A stretch of 60,771 nucleotides of DNA from Brachionus koreanus (Eukaryota > Rotifera > Eurotatoria > Ploima > Brachionidae), in NCBI GenBank assembly GCA_016987375.1, contig PJRA01000263.1:3207080-3267850 (forward strand), written 5' to 3'. This document shows, one piece after another, positions 1 through 12,830 of this stretch; position 1 is the stretch's first letter; every line of letters starts with the position of its first letter. The notes under the pieces were generated by a model. The model was not told where the DNA came from. It made no database searches and saw only the letters and a program-made list of their open reading frames with translations. Both the position numbers and the translations under genes were made by a program.

Positions 1-147
1 TTTCTGAAAATTAATTGATTTTTTTTTAAGAATTTAAAACAAAATGCTTAATTTTTTAAAGCTATTTATAAATTTGTTTTCTATCAAAAAATATTTAAGC
101 TTCAATTTTTTAGGGTCTAAAAAACCCCTCCGGTTTTCTAGTGTTAG
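1..147 (-). mobile_element. Terminal fragment of a piggyBac-like (TTAA-type) repeat
   Basis: Read on the minus strand, a conserved repeat end starts at 143 with CACTAGAAAACCGGAGGGG followed by a T run and then an AT-rich stretch that continues to the window edge. The same end occurs at 32831 (+) and 39218 (-), and the copy at 32831 aligns with this one for about 140 bases. The 32831 copy is preceded by TTAA, the piggyBac target; here the flank is TTAG. No transposase is visible. Confidence 0.6.
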
Positions 148-295
148 ACCAGAAATGGCCATTTTTTAAATACCAAATAAACGCAAAATTTTTTGACTCA
201 CCCTAATATATTACTAAATATAAAAAGAATAATTTAAAATTCTAATTGATGATTAAAAATTTTGTAAAGAATTTTTATGATATTTTTATTTTATT

Positions 296-3200
296 CTAAA
301 TTTTTTGTCTTTTAGCTTTCTGATATTCTCCTTCTTGATTCGCTAATGAACCCATAATTTCTTTTACTTTCTGAGCTCGTTTGGCATCCCTATTTTTATC
401 ATATTGTAATATCTTGAAAAAAAAAAAATTTTATCAAATATTACTTTTCAAGTTGCTCTTGTAATTGAACTCGAGCTAAAAATTGAGAGTCATGTCTAAT
501 TTCTTTAATAGCTGATTTCATCTCTTTTTTATATTTTTTGGCCATTAATTGTTTCTCACTAGTAAACGAATTATGATGTCTTGGATCAAATTTTGTTCTT
601 AAAAAATAAGTTATTCAATAAAAAATTAAGTATAAAAATTTGACAAAATACTTCGATTGAATCTTGGGCTCATGTAATTTGTTTGCAATTGGTTTTTTTA
701 TTAGACATTTTAGATGCTGACGGCTGTTTGAGTTCATTCTATCGAAAATTTCAGCAATTTTCGAAATCCTTTCCTAAATTTAATTTCAAAATATCAATAA
801 GCAACAGCACGATCAAATATTACTTTTAATTGATCTGGATTATTTTGGCAACTAATAGAGTCTAATAATTTTTTTGTTATACCAAAAATTTCTCTAAAAC
901 AAACAACATCTTGATAAATGTTAGAGAACGAGGTCAATAGATCAATTGTATATGAAATAAAAGCTGCTTTAGTTGAATCTTCACATTGGCTCTTTTCGTC
1001 TAAACTTGTTTTACTCAAACTCAAAACTGCCAAAGTTTCACTTAAATTTTAAGTTCAGTTCTAGAATTGGAATTAAAGTATTCTTACCTTTTTGAGGATA
1101 ATGAAAGGCTGACTTTAGTTCGCTTGAAAGATTCGAAAATTGTGGAAAGTTCAAAATGACTAAGTGCTAAATTTGTTTCTTTGTCTTTTGAAGCATTTCC
1201 TATGGCCAGATAAAGAACTCCATTCAAAAATTGAACGCATTCTGGTATATATCTTTTAGATTTATTCACAAACTAAAAAGAAAATTTAATTTGTTTACTT
1301 TTTTTTTAACTAGATACTCACCTCATAACACAAGTGACAAAGAAAAAGTCCTCTGAATAAATCGCCTGTATTTTTTATATGGCACTTTTTAAGAATTAAT
1401 GAATTAAACTCAAAATTTATTTAATCTTAATTTAAAACGTACTTGGGTCAAATAGCGAGTCATTATTAACAAACATGGGGTAATGATTTGGTGTCTGAAA
1501 TCCGATGTAGGGAAAATACTCGAGATCAGTTTAAATGTAAAAAGCTTTGAATAAAATTAAGAAAATTTATTTAAAAATTAAATGAAATAAATTGTGACTA
1601 TTCTGATTTACTATTAAAATGCAAAACCATATAGAATTAAATGAAAATTTTAATCAAATATGTCTTCTAAATGTGTTTTAGTTCTTTTTCTAGATGTAAA
1701 TGTTTAAACAAGTTTTAAAATGGTTAATTTTTAAATATGGTAAATATATTTTTTTAGCTTTAAACATCAAAATATAGTTTAAAATATTAATCGGAAATTT
1801 ATTCAAAAAATTATCCTCTTTTGAGTGCTAAAATAAATGGAAAATTATAAAATCTGATTGCATCAAGAATGATGATGTTCTGTAATCTTTTTATTAATTA
1901 TGTAAATGCAACATACAAATTTAAAGCCTGTTAATGATGTGCAATATCTCTGCAAAATTTCCAAATTTAAATTTGGCTGTTAATGGTGACTCTTTTTGGC
2001 GATATAGATGTATAATATCAGTTTAAATGTAAGTGATAAAAACCTTTTTAAGCTTTTTAATTTTTTTTTTCATGGACGGATAATCAGGGCTTTGTGAAAT
2101 TTAGTACAATAGAACAGAAAAAAAGATAACTTTTTTTATCAAAAATAAGTTCTGTAAATGCAATTTGATGCAACATAAAATGTTACATGTTTTAGAACAT
2201 TCTGTTAAAACTGTAAATTTAGGCAAATTTAAATATGGAAATTTTGCAGAGATATTGTACATCATTAACAGACTTTAAATTTGTATGTTGCATTTACAGA
2301 ACAAGCAAAAGCCTTTAGAAAAAAAAATTAATTATTTTTAAACATTAATTTTTTAATCTATTATTTTATTTTGTACCAAATTTCTCAATAAACAATCAGA
2401 TCTAATTTTTAAATTTATTTTTTTTATTTTTCTTATTCATTTAATTATTTAATTCAATTTAGAAAAATTATATAAAGTAATTAACAGACATAGTATTGTA
2501 AACCGCCAATTGTGTCTCATCAATATTTAATTAATAAACTGAACTAGCCCCTTTCATATTGTACTTTTTGGTATTTTGAATCGAGAATACTTCAGGGCTC
2601 GGGCTAAGTCTTGAGCTAGAGATTAGGGCTTAGTTGAATATTTAGACCTTTCTTTTTCTATGCCCGATTAAATGACCAGTGGATCATAATATTAACCAGA
2701 CCATCCTTTATCAGCAAAAGAAATATTTAAATTTATTATTTTAATTTTTTACAAAAACAATCTCAAAAAATTAGCTTTTGAAGTATTCAGAAAGATGATA
2801 AATTTTTCTCAGTTAAATTAATTGTAATGTTTACTTTGAAAGAGAAAACTAATACTCACAATCATTAGAATTTGCTACTAACTAAATTTTTTTTTAAGTT
2901 GCAGTAAATTAGAATTAAAGTTAATTTACACTTACAACATCTAATTGTGGTATTTTGCGTTCATTTATTCTAGTATTTAGATATTCTTTGTTAATTTTAT
3001 TAAGAATTCGTTTAAAAATAGCGATAAAAGGTGACGGATCTTTTTTTGTAGACTTATTTCCATATTTATAAGTAAAATCGTAAACGATTTTAATTAATAA
3101 ATTTGCTAAATTAGTATCGATTGAAATGTTTGAAGACCCAAATCTGAACAATGATTGATAGTAGTATATTAAATGCTCGGTCAAAAGACATAGCCTTTTT

Positions 3201-4737
3201 TTATTATTTTCGTCTCTTGAAGGATCAAGTTTTTGAATTAAATTATTTAGAAAATCATTGAATTGATTGTTATCAATCGATTTTTGGTCCATTTTTAGGC
3301 ATATACTTTCGAAATCTTTAATCCATTTTTCATTTTTAAATTGAGTTACTTCCGATTCTTCAGTCGGTTCGCTATCAGCTTTAGAATTTTCATCCGAAAC
3401 TAGGTGATCTTCCTCATCTTCATCTTTTTCAAAAGTATTCTTTTCTTGATTTTCTTCGCTAGCAGGTTCATCTTCTTCTTCATCTTCCTTAGCCGTTTCC
3501 AATTCTTCATTCATTTTTTTATTTTTCATAGCTACTTCTTGTCTCCTAAACATTTCTAAATACTCCGGATCGTCAAATTCAATATCATCAGGTGATATAT
3601 GATTTGAAGGTGTTTTTTTAAGAGAGGTTTTTTTTTGTCTGTGATCGTCTGTATCTAATTCTTCTACTTCTCTATTCATTCGGTCTTTTAATTCTCTTTC
3701 ATTTTTGTTCAACGATTCTAGACGCTCTTTTTCTATTTCTTCGGATGTTTTTAGTTTGTTTGTAGGCTTGAAAATAAATAAAGGAAAAGAACATAAACTT
3801 TTTGGAATTCAATACTTGAGCTTTGTCCGATTCGAATTGCAGTGACCTGACTAAGACATCATATTCATCTGCTTTTGTCTTTTTTTGTTCTTCTTCTTTT
3901 TTTAAATCTTGGTTCATTTTACCAATTAATGGTATAATATTTTTCCATTCTTTGTCTAATTCTTCAGTTAAATCCAAAGTTCTGTCTTTTTCTTTTTGTT
4001 TTTCATACTTAAGAATTTTTTTAGGAATATTTTTCTACTAATTGAAAAATCTACTTTTAACATTTTAGATTTGGCTATCATTTCTTCGATCCACTCTTTT
4101 CTATTTTTTTTCTTACCCTCCTCATTTTCAGAATTATTGTTGAAACCACCAAAGAAATTTTTGGACACAAACTCAGCTAATTTTTTATTAGATTATATAA
4201 ATTTTTTTAGGTTTAGATAAGACTTGTTCAAAAATTTCAAATTCAAGTGAGTTGACTTTTAATATTTGATTTCTGAACAAGCCTTTTTTATGCACAAAAT
4301 GAAAACCATTTATTTTTCCTTTATCAGGATCATTTTCATCATCTTCATCGTCATCACTTAGCTGAACCCTTTCGAAGCGTTCAATTTGGGACAAACTTTG
4401 ACCATAGTGTGTGAGTTCAACTTTATTACTAGGATTATCCAACTCATCATCATTCAGATTAAATTTGTTTGATTTTCTTGATTTCTTGCAAACAATTTTA
4501 GAAATATTTATTTTTAAACTTCAATTTTTACTTGTCTTTCGGCCACAAACCGTTTGAACATTTTATCTTCCAAAGTCATATTCTTGTCATTTTCACCAAT
4601 TCGTTTATCATTGAAAGTGTTGCCTTTGAATTGGTTTTTGTACTCAACCAGAAGTGTTTTTACTCTCTTGACAAAAAGCTTTAAGTTCCAAAATTAAAAG
4701 AAAAATTTCTTACTTTATCATGAGCTTTAAACGACAT
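296..4737 (-). CDS. NOP14: Nucleolar protein 14 (NOP14), 13 exons
   Basis: NOP14 is a nucleolar component of the small-subunit processome needed for 18S rRNA maturation and 40S assembly. Exons that keep frame, 5' to 3': 4737-4714, 4678-4532, 4484-4224, 4171-4055, 4007-3816, 3766-2936, 1544-1443, 1384-1322, 1272-1088, 1040-824, 773-652, 597-445, 389-296, giving about 835 residues (human about 857). Family blocks seen in order are EDKMFKRFVAERQ, VELTHYGQSLSQIE, KEWIEEMIAKSK, LTEELDKEWKNI, an acidic stretch, FPTSDF, FVNKSKRYIPECVQFLNG, and the C-terminal EIRHDSQFLARVQLQEQ and GSLANQEGEYQKAKRQK. The N-terminus (MSFKAHDK, then LFVKRVKTLLVEYK) lacks the basic leader usual in the family. The intron from 2935 to 1545 is long and carries an inverted-repeat element. 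The end of the third exon and start of the fourth are the least certain boundaries. Confidence 0.95.
1904..2300. repeat. Inverted-repeat element in a NOP14 intron
   Basis: Two arms of about 75 bp (1904-1978 and 2224-2300) are near-perfect reverse complements; each contains TGTAAATGCAACATACAAAT and CAATATCTCTGCAAAATTTC. The middle (about 2090-2180, with TTTGTGAAATTTAGTACAAT) recurs at 60611-60700. This looks like a non-autonomous DNA element (MITE); no coding capacity is visible. Confidence 0.7.
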
Positions 4738-5396
4738 TTTATTAATTTAATATAAATAATTCTAAATTTTTATTAATAAAATTATTTTTCAATTAAAATT
4801 TTATAGATTTTTTTTAAAATAATTAGTTATGAGTGAGCACATGTAATTCATATTTATTTGCATTTATTCAAGTTATTTGAAGTATTTTTTATTTTCTAGT
4901 GTTGATAAAAAGAATGTCTTGACAAAATTTAACAAAAGTTTAATTTTTAGAGATGAAAAACATTTATTTTATTAGAGACCATCTTTTCAAAGAGTTAATT
5001 TAATTTTAAAAAAGAAATATTTTTAAAATTTTAAAAATCTGTAATTGCTTCAATTTAAAACTTATTCAGTATATCTTCAAAAATAACAAACACCCTTTAT
5101 TCCAAAACACCTTAAACACTTTTTAGCATAGTTGTCTCTTTTGAAAAATATTGAAATTTTATTTTCTCATTTTTTTTTAAGATGCTATTAAGATATTAAA
5201 AAAATGTAATATAATTTGTGAATTTTTTAAAATAAATTTAAACTTAAAAAAAATAATTTTAGAGTATTTTTGACTATATTTAATGCATAAAGAAATTTGA
5301 AGCTACAAATACAATCAATATTCGTGGTTTCAAACTATTCGTGAAAATTATTAAATTTTTTGATGTCAAATGCAATTTAGATTCGTTTAAATTTAA

Positions 5397-5578
5397 CACT
5401 CAAAAGACCGGTGTCAATTTTACATCTTATTTTGTTTATCTGATTTCCAAAAATCCCGTTTTATTTTAAAATATCAACGTATGATGATATATTTAGGAAT
5501 TTTTAGGTGGATATGATTTATCTTTAAAAAACATACGAGAATAACGAAAGTTTAAATTTGTCACCGGTCTTTTGAGTG
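5397..5578. mobile_element. Short piggyBac-type MITE with TTAA target duplication
   Basis: A 182-bp element is bounded by perfect 17-bp inverted termini, CACTCAAAAGACCGGTG at the left and its complement at the right. TTAA lies directly outside each end (5393-5396 and 5579-5582). Exact TTAA duplication is the hallmark of piggyBac transposition. There is no internal ORF, so it would need a transposase from elsewhere. Confidence 0.8.
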
Positions 5579-6318
5579 TTAAAAGGAACTCACAAATTCC
5601 AGAAAAAGGCTCAAATTGTTTGTCAAGTTATTGCCAATTTGAATAATTTCATTTTTATAAAAGTTTATTTTTAGTAAACTTTAACTTTTTTAGAGAAATT
5701 TATTTTAAATTTGAAAAAAATTCATTATCGTTAAAATCTAATTGTGTATTTAAAGTGGTTTGATCAAATTTTAAATCTGAATTTTTTCTTTGTTTAAATT
5801 TAAAAGATTTACATTAATAAGAAATGTATTTCAATTTACTTATCATTAGATAGTTAGGACTAGATTTTTTTAAAAGAATATTAGACAATACTTCCACATA
5901 CAATTTTAGCCTTTTCAAAATAGGTTAGGACCTTGACTTGGAGCTTTAAGTAAAATTATAAATGTTATATATGAAATCTTTTGTTATTTATTCGATCCAT
6001 AAAAATTTTAATTGATTATTTTTATTTATTTAGTAAATAATTTTAGGAAAACCTTGGAATTGTACTAATGCCTTTGTTTAAGGCCTATCATTGATCCTTA
6101 ACAAGTAAAATAATCAAATAAAATATTTGCTCTTAATTTTAGGGCTATTCTACCTTTGGCTTAAGGATTATACTTCAATGGCATTTTCAAAGCTTAATAA
6201 AATACATGGGGATAATAAAAATTTCTTTTCTAGCATTTAAAAATTTTAACGCTAAACTCAATCTAAATTAACTTTTTTTGTTATTTTGCAACATTGTGCG
6301 ACATCAAAAATCAATCAT

Positions 6319-6353
6319 GTGGCTGAAAGAAAGGACTAAGTTTCCATTCCAAC
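6319..6353. repeat. Dispersed repeat R2, copy 1
   Basis: The core GGCTGAAAGAAAGGACTAAG with TTTCCATTCCAA recurs in reverse orientation at 53838-53900 and, more diverged, at 14087-14140. Family and boundaries are unknown. Confidence 0.4.
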
Positions 6354-6573
6354 CGGCCAAGCCTTCGCCGAAATTATTTCTTAAATAAATAAATAAAAAT
6401 TGAATTTATGTGAAAATTTATTAAATATTATTAAATCAAAATGAATTAAAGACAACAAAAATAATTTATTAAAATAAATTTAGTGAATTAGACAATTTTT
6501 TATTTTAAAATCTAAAATCTAAAAGCACATAGTTTATAAAATTGAAAATATATGTATCGGAAAAAGTTAAAAT

Positions 6574-8187
6574 TTATTTATCAGATGCTTTGAACAGTCC
6601 TTCGGGTAAAATATAAAATTTAGAAAATTCGTTTACTAAATCTTCTAAGGATATGTGTTCCCAACTTTTGTTTAAAACAAAGTTTCTTTTGTTCATTTCA
6701 TTAATTTCATTTAAAATATCCATATGATTTTTATTTAGAAAAAAATGATTTGATGTTACGGCTGAATCCCACAAAATGTCATACAAGTGAGGATCATTTT
6801 TTCGAAAGTATTCTATGTCGGGCATTTGGCCGCTGGCTTTAGCCAATTTTTCTATTAAGATCGCGTGTGATCCATGCGTATACTGTATCCTAATATTTTC
6901 TTCTCTTCTTTTTTCTTCAGCTTCTATTTCTTTGATCATAATTTTACGCTCAGGTAATTTTAATTTTCCGGAAAATATTCGACATGCCCAGCTAGCAATT
7001 AATTCATCGCCAGTAAAATATGACCCTTCTGCTTGGCCAACAAATGCAAGATTCTCTAAATCTGGATGAAAAGCACATTTATAAAGAATAATTGAAAATT
7101 TGTAATTTTTTCTGTTGTCAAATTTTAAAATTTTTAGAATATCTGGATCGAAAAAATCTGTAAGTAGCTCGTATCCTGTACAATAGATAATTGCATCGGC
7201 CTTAATTATTTCTTCGTTTTCCAAAATTACTGAATCTTTGCCTAACGATTTGATTTTTGTTTTAATAGGTCTTATTTTGTTCTCTTGAACATATTGAATA
7301 TAATAATCGGATATAGATTTTAGAAGAACTTGATTTGGAATTTTCAAATCAACAAATAATTCAGGATGACTCTTATTTTTATTTGTTTGATAGGGAAATA
7401 TTTGATAAAGCATTTCAATTTTTTTTTGTTCGAGTTCTTCTTTAGTAATACTTGAATCGCCAAAATTAAAAGATCGTCTATTCAAACCAATATCAATCGG
7501 AAGAATTTTAAATTCTGGTCCAGTCGCATTCTTGAATTTTATTAATCTTGGTGTGACAAGATAAGTTCTAGGAAACACGTTGGTGACTGATTTCGCATGT
7601 CCAACAAGTGAGGCTGATATTTCTGTCCCACTTAATGAACAGCCGACAACGACAACATTTTTGTCCTTTAGCTGAGGATCTTTTAATGAAAATTTTGACC
7701 CATGAAGTTGAATTCCTTCAAATTGAGATGAATTTTCTATTTCAGGAATCCTTGGCTTTGAGTGCAGGCCAGATCCAACTATCAAAAAATCGAAAACCAA
7801 GATTTCTAGCGAGTTGCTCTTCACATCAACTATTCTTACTTCCCATTTTTTATTGCTTAGCTGCCTGATTTTTTCAACTCTCGCACCAAATTGAATATGT
7901 TTAATCAAATCAAATTTTTTGGCATAACTAATTAAATATTCTTGAACTTGTTTTGCTTCTGCAAATATAGGAGTATCTTTTGGCCAAGGATGGTCGTGAA
8001 ACATCATTGTGTATTTTGATATATTTGAGAATAAGCCTTCCCATATATGAGTTCCATTTCCACGCGACCACAGTCCACCAATCTGATATGTTCGCTCAAA
8101 AACAGTTGGTTCAAGTCCATTTTCTAAAGCATACTTGGTTGATACAAGTCCAGCTCTTCCAGCTCCAATTATTGCTATTTTTTTCAT
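6574..8187 (-). CDS. Flavin-containing monooxygenase, intronless
   Basis: A 537-residue FAD- and NADPH-dependent monooxygenase that would oxygenate soft nucleophiles (N or S). Seen: the FAD dinucleotide-binding motif GAGRAG at residues 8-13, the FMO signature FEGIQLHGSKF at 156-166 (consensus FxGxxxHxxxY/F), a second glycine motif VVGCSLSGTEI at about 181-190 for NADPH, and YCTGYELL, the FATGY-like motif. Length matches the family (about 530). It lacks the C-terminal hydrophobic anchor of vertebrate microsomal FMOs, so it is probably soluble. The frame is open from ATG to stop with no intron, whereas most neighbours have many; a retrocopy or horizontal acquisition are both possible. Substrate and exact subfamily cannot be told from the sequence. 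Confidence 0.92.
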   Translation of the reverse strand: MKKIAIIGAGRAGLVSTKYALENGLEPTVFERTYQIGGLWSRGNGTHIWEGLFSNISKYTMMFHDHPWPKDTPIFAEAKQVQEYLISYAKKFDLIKHIQFGARVEKIRQLSNKKWEVRIVDVKSNSLEILVFDFLIVGSGLHSKPRIPEIENSSQFEGIQLHGSKFSLKDPQLKDKNVVVVGCSLSGTEISASLVGHAKSVTNVFPRTYLVTPRLIKFKNATGPEFKILPIDIGLNRRSFNFGDSSITKEELEQKKIEMLYQIFPYQTNKNKSHPELFVDLKIPNQVLLKSISDYYIQYVQENKIRPIKTKIKSLGKDSVILENEEIIKADAIIYCTGYELLTDFFDPDILKILKFDNRKNYKFSIILYKCAFHPDLENLAFVGQAEGSYFTGDELIASWACRIFSGKLKLPERKIMIKEIEAEEKRREENIRIQYTHGSHAILIEKLAKASGQMPDIEYFRKNDPHLYDILWDSAVTSNHFFLNKNHMDILNEINEMNKRNFVLNKSWEHISLEDLVNEFSKFYILPEGLFKASDK

Positions 8188-11100
8188 CTCAAAATCTATT
8201 AATTTTTCGTTATAATATGAAGTTTTTGATAAAACTTTAAGCTTTTTGTTTTTTTTTATCTTCTAGATAAAATTTTTGTACTTGGTACTTAAAATTCAAA
8301 TTTCAAAATTCATTAGGCAAAGATATTAGCTTTTTATTATTGTTTTTAATTAGATTTATGTTTTAAAATTTTCTATTGAATTAGCCTTGATTTTTTTGAT
8401 GGTTAGTTTACTTTTTATTTTGTTTTTAATTTATCGAAAATTTTAATTTAAAAATTATTTAGATCTTAAACTTTATAACACTTTTATAATATTTTAGTTA
8501 TGTTGCAAAATTTGTCTTGAGATATTTTTTTTAATATTGGTTTTGAGCAATTTTTCAAAAAAAAAAAAACAAAATAGGCTGTAGAAATCAAGATATTTTA
8601 AAATAAAGTCGTTAAATGAAATTTAATTAGTAAATTTAAAACAAAATTTAATTTGACCCCACATTAAAAATTGAAAATTATGAATTAAATTAGAGACGAT
8701 TAAAAAATATTTTAAATTATTTTATTTAATTTGTTAGTTTTTTTTTGAAAACCTAATTATTAAACCCGCACCATAACTCAAATTTACTTAATAATTTTCA
8801 GTTTTTGATCCAGGATTAATTACAAGATTTTTGAATTTTAACGCCGCGTCAAATCATGAAATCAGCATTTTTATGCACGCATCTTAAGAGGGCCGATTTT
8901 AACATAGGAAGGATGGTCGCTTATGCGTGCACTAAAAACCTAAGTACGATGAAGTCTAACCATGGCCATAAAATAACTGAAATTCAGAAATAATAATTAA
9001 TCAAAATTAAGTCAATTAGTTGTTAACAGTGTAAATGGAATAGAAGATTACTGAGACAGTTAATCTATCAATCAAAATTGTAATTGAGAGCTGGACTATT
9101 TAATTTTGATTGATTGTGAAACTTATATCCTGTAACATGCTGGGCTAACTTAATGAATATTAACTGATTTCAGATTCGTTGGTGTTTAATAATTACAAAT
9201 AATTTAATATAAATCAACCCATTACAAACAATAGAAATAGAGACATTCCCGGAGCTAATCTTCAAAATTATTTTTCAAACTAAAATAAATAAATAAAAAA
9301 AAAATTTAATTGTTTTAAAAGCTTTTTATTTAATTTAATATTTCTTAATAATAACAAAGAAAAATATTCTTATATTTTTTTTACACTGAGACTTTAAGAA
9401 ATTTATATGAAAATTGAAAACAGGCTTTGATATTCTATCCAAAATTTTCTTTAGTTAAAACACAAAGCAAAATAAAACACAATCTGATTATCAAAAGTGT
9501 CTATTCCCTTGAAAAATGATAATGTAGAAAATGATTTTTAATTCTACTGTTTCAAAATCAACTTAAACCGATATTTTAGTTAAAAATTTGTAAAATTTTT
9601 GATCAAATTTCATTTTTCAAATATGATCAAAACATTTTATATGTGCAATTAAATTTGCTAATATTTTAAACTTTCTTTTAAAATTAAAATTATCTATTAT
9701 GAAAAAAAAACTAATATTTAAAAGCTTAAAATTTTTTATTAAGCTAACATTAAATTCAAAAATCATCTTTTGTTTATCATTTTTATTCAAATTATTTTCT
9801 TTTTTTCTCTTTTTAAAATTATCAAACAATTTTTAAAGCTCAAAAATTTCCACTCAAAACACCAGTGATTATAAAATATTGAATAAATTTTCGCGTCAGC
9901 AATTGCACAATTTTCATAATTTTTTTGCTAATTTATTTTGGTACATTATTAATGTTTGACCTGTAGTGACCAATATTTACTCATAAAGCCTAATTAAGCA
10001 TATAATTATAGTTATTCGAGCACAAAAATTTATTAAGTTGACTTAAAATATTTTTAACGGTATAAAATTACCATTGTATAATTAGCTAATTCATGCTTAA
10101 AGTCATTTTATTTGTGAATTGCAAGCTGTTTGAGTAATCACCATGAGTGATGGAACAAAAAGAAATCATCTTGAAAATTTCAAGAGCACGCTTGTCTGAA
10201 AATTACTGCCATACAATCTTAAATAATCTTATTATTTGAGTTTATTGATGGGTATAATTAAACCTGAATGCCAAATCATACTGATAAAATCTCTGAGTCA
10301 TCTAATCAATTTTACGCAATAAAATGAAAAAATTGATTCCGAGGGTTATCTGTTCTAACAATGTCTCGAATCTAGATTAAGAGAACTTATTAATAAATTT
10401 TATTCTATAATGCATCTTGATAAGCTTCTTACAAAGCACTAAAGAATCGTGAGACTCAAGATTTTTAAAATAGCTTAAGGAAAATTTTAAGAATAAAAAA
10501 TCATGATATTCTAAGTATTAACTAAATATTTCTAATTTCATTCAAATTTAAGCTAAACCTTCGAGGTGTTTTTAAAAGATTATTATTTGAATTTAAAAAT
10601 TTTATTTTTCACTAGTGGCAACTTAGTCTTTGCTAATGTTTACTTGTCAAGTAATCGGTATTATCTTACACCACATTTATATTTTTGTTCAGATAAGGAA
10701 AATAGATAAAAAAATGATTCAGAGCAAAACAAGTCATTAAGATAAATAGAGTTAAATTTTTTAAAAAAGATCAATTGTGGATAATCTCATGCAACGAAAA
10801 AAAATTAGCAAGATCACACGCTAATCCGAATTTTATCATGCAACTTTATACATTTATCTCCTAGTAGAAGATTAGTTGATCAAACCTCTTGAAATCTGAT
10901 TGATTAAGTTGAACATTAATTTTTAAATTTTCAAATTTACAGCTTGATATCTTTGAATCCAATCGAGTCGTTTAAAATCGCTTTAGATCGATGAGAATTT
11001 TTAAATTGTTTTTGAATTGCTCACTTAAAGCAATCAAAACAAATATATAAAATTTGGTTAAAAAAAATAATACTAAATACCTTTTTTTTGCTACTTATTT

Positions 11101-12830
11101 AATCTCTTCAACTAGAATATAAACAATTTAAATTGTTTTCTTTTTGCGTAATGTTTCTTCTTTTTTTGTTGCATTCTAATTAATTTTCAAAATAGTTTCC
11201 TTGGCTACTATGCTACTAGTCTTTATTCCAACACGCTGAGGAAATATTTATTTTGAAAATTGTTTTTCTTAGTAATTAAAGATATTCAAAACAATCGGCT
11301 ACCTTTTTTAAATAAGTTAATTCGGAATTTGATGAGTAATAAGCTTGCCGTGAGTTTATATAGAGCAAAATTTTGTTTGATTAACTCATTAAATTTTTTA
11401 GCTTGTTTGTATTAGAGATAAATTTCGACGTCATACGTTTAAAAGTTAATCCCAATATAGAAAATTTACGATCATGTTACAGATTCGTGGCTTCAGACCA
11501 CGAATATTCTTCACATGAAGCGTTTTTGAATCATTTTTCCAATTCTCAAAATTTTGGTATTAAATAGCTATCTTATATTCTATTTTAAGTTTTAACTTTT
11601 TTCCTTCTTCTACAAATTTATATTTTTGTACTCAATCTTTACGTATCAATTGGGTTTAAACGGATGCGCAAGCCATTCGGACAAACCTAGGCCCCCCCTA
11701 ATTTATATTTTTAATAAATAAAATAAAATTATATTCTTTTTTAAATTCACAGGCAAATAAACTTTTTTTTTCGTTAAAATAATCAATTATCAAAATGCTA
11801 AATTAATTTTTAAAAATTTTTTTTCAACATTTTCTATTCTCAGTAGGCTAAGAACGGCCAATAATTAATCAAACTGTCATTTTTACTTATTAATTAAAGG
11901 CTATCATTTGAGTCATTAATTTGATATATTGCGATAGGAAAAATGTTTTTCCTCTGGCAATCTTTTTTAATTTTTTATTTCAAAATATTTTCAATTTAGG
12001 TTCAATTTGCTATTTAAAAAAAAATCTTTTTAAAAAAAAAAAATTTGTAGAATTTTTTGTTAATTTGAAAATTTAAATTAAATGTAGTATAAGGAAATAA
12101 TAATTTTGAGAGACCAAAAAAAAGTTAATAAATAAAATAATTATTTGATCACGGTCAAGAATTAACAGATTCATGCTAAAATTAAGTAATAAAATTTTGC
12201 GAATGATCAATCATTTGCCAAGCATGACAAAGCCTAATATTTCGGTTTAATGAAGGAAATATAAAATTTATTTGTTAAATCATAAAATTAATTAGCTTAA
12301 AAATTTACGGAATATCAGTCATGCAAATAAGAATAGAACTTTAATACATAAATAATTTTAATTCATGACATCTATTAGCTAGAAGCAATAGGGTAATCCC
12401 TAGTATAAACTCTTAAATATTTGCTAAATCTCTTAGGAAATTGTGAAGTAAATAGAGATTTTGTTTAAAGTCTCTCCTGAAAATTTTAACTCCCGCACAG
12501 GCTTTCGGCTATTTTTGTTTGTTTATTTTTTTTAATTCAAAAATGTAGAAGTAAACGAGTTTTAAATAAGGTACAATATGCTTTTTCTTTGTAAATGAAT
12601 ACTTAATGAGCAAAAAACATGGTAAAATTATTATCGATGAACGCTTCATTTCAAAATCATAAAAACTGTTTAGTTAGCCTTTCAAATCCATCAGGACTAT
12701 CATCTTACCAATTCTCAATCCATTCATATTTACGCATATAAAATACATTTTTGTTTAAATTAAAACATTTTTAAAATTTTTTAGAACCAACAAAAATATT
12801 TTAGTATTGGTCCATCATTTTAGTAGAAGA
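8188..12830. other. Large AT-rich intergenic region
   Basis: No gene is supported over about 4.6 kb. It holds dispersed repeat R1 (8800-8943) and an 8-bp stem hairpin ATTCGTGG/CCACGAAT (11483-11505). A short GC-richer patch near 11655-11698 ends in a run of C and may be an old transposon end. Only short, unconvincing ORFs occur. It could contain distal regulatory DNA of the PDZ-GEF gene that starts at its right edge. Confidence 0.5.
8800..8943 (+). repeat. Dispersed repeat R1, copy 1
   Basis: About 145 bp matching 54061-54205 in reverse complement, including ATTTTTATGCACGCATC and GAAGGATGGTCGCT, then CGTGCAC. Its GC content is higher than the surroundings. A related AT-rich segment (TTGAAAATTAT plus AATTAAATT) lies next to both copies, so the full element is probably longer. 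Family unknown; likely a non-autonomous transposon. Confidence 0.65.

Larger units (their letters stand above)
4738..6573. other. Intergenic, NOP14 5' side to FMO 3' side
   Basis: No gene is seen. It holds the 182-bp piggyBac-type MITE at 5397-5578 and a dispersed repeat at 6319-6353. The rest is AT-rich sequence without recognisable structure. Confidence 0.6.
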
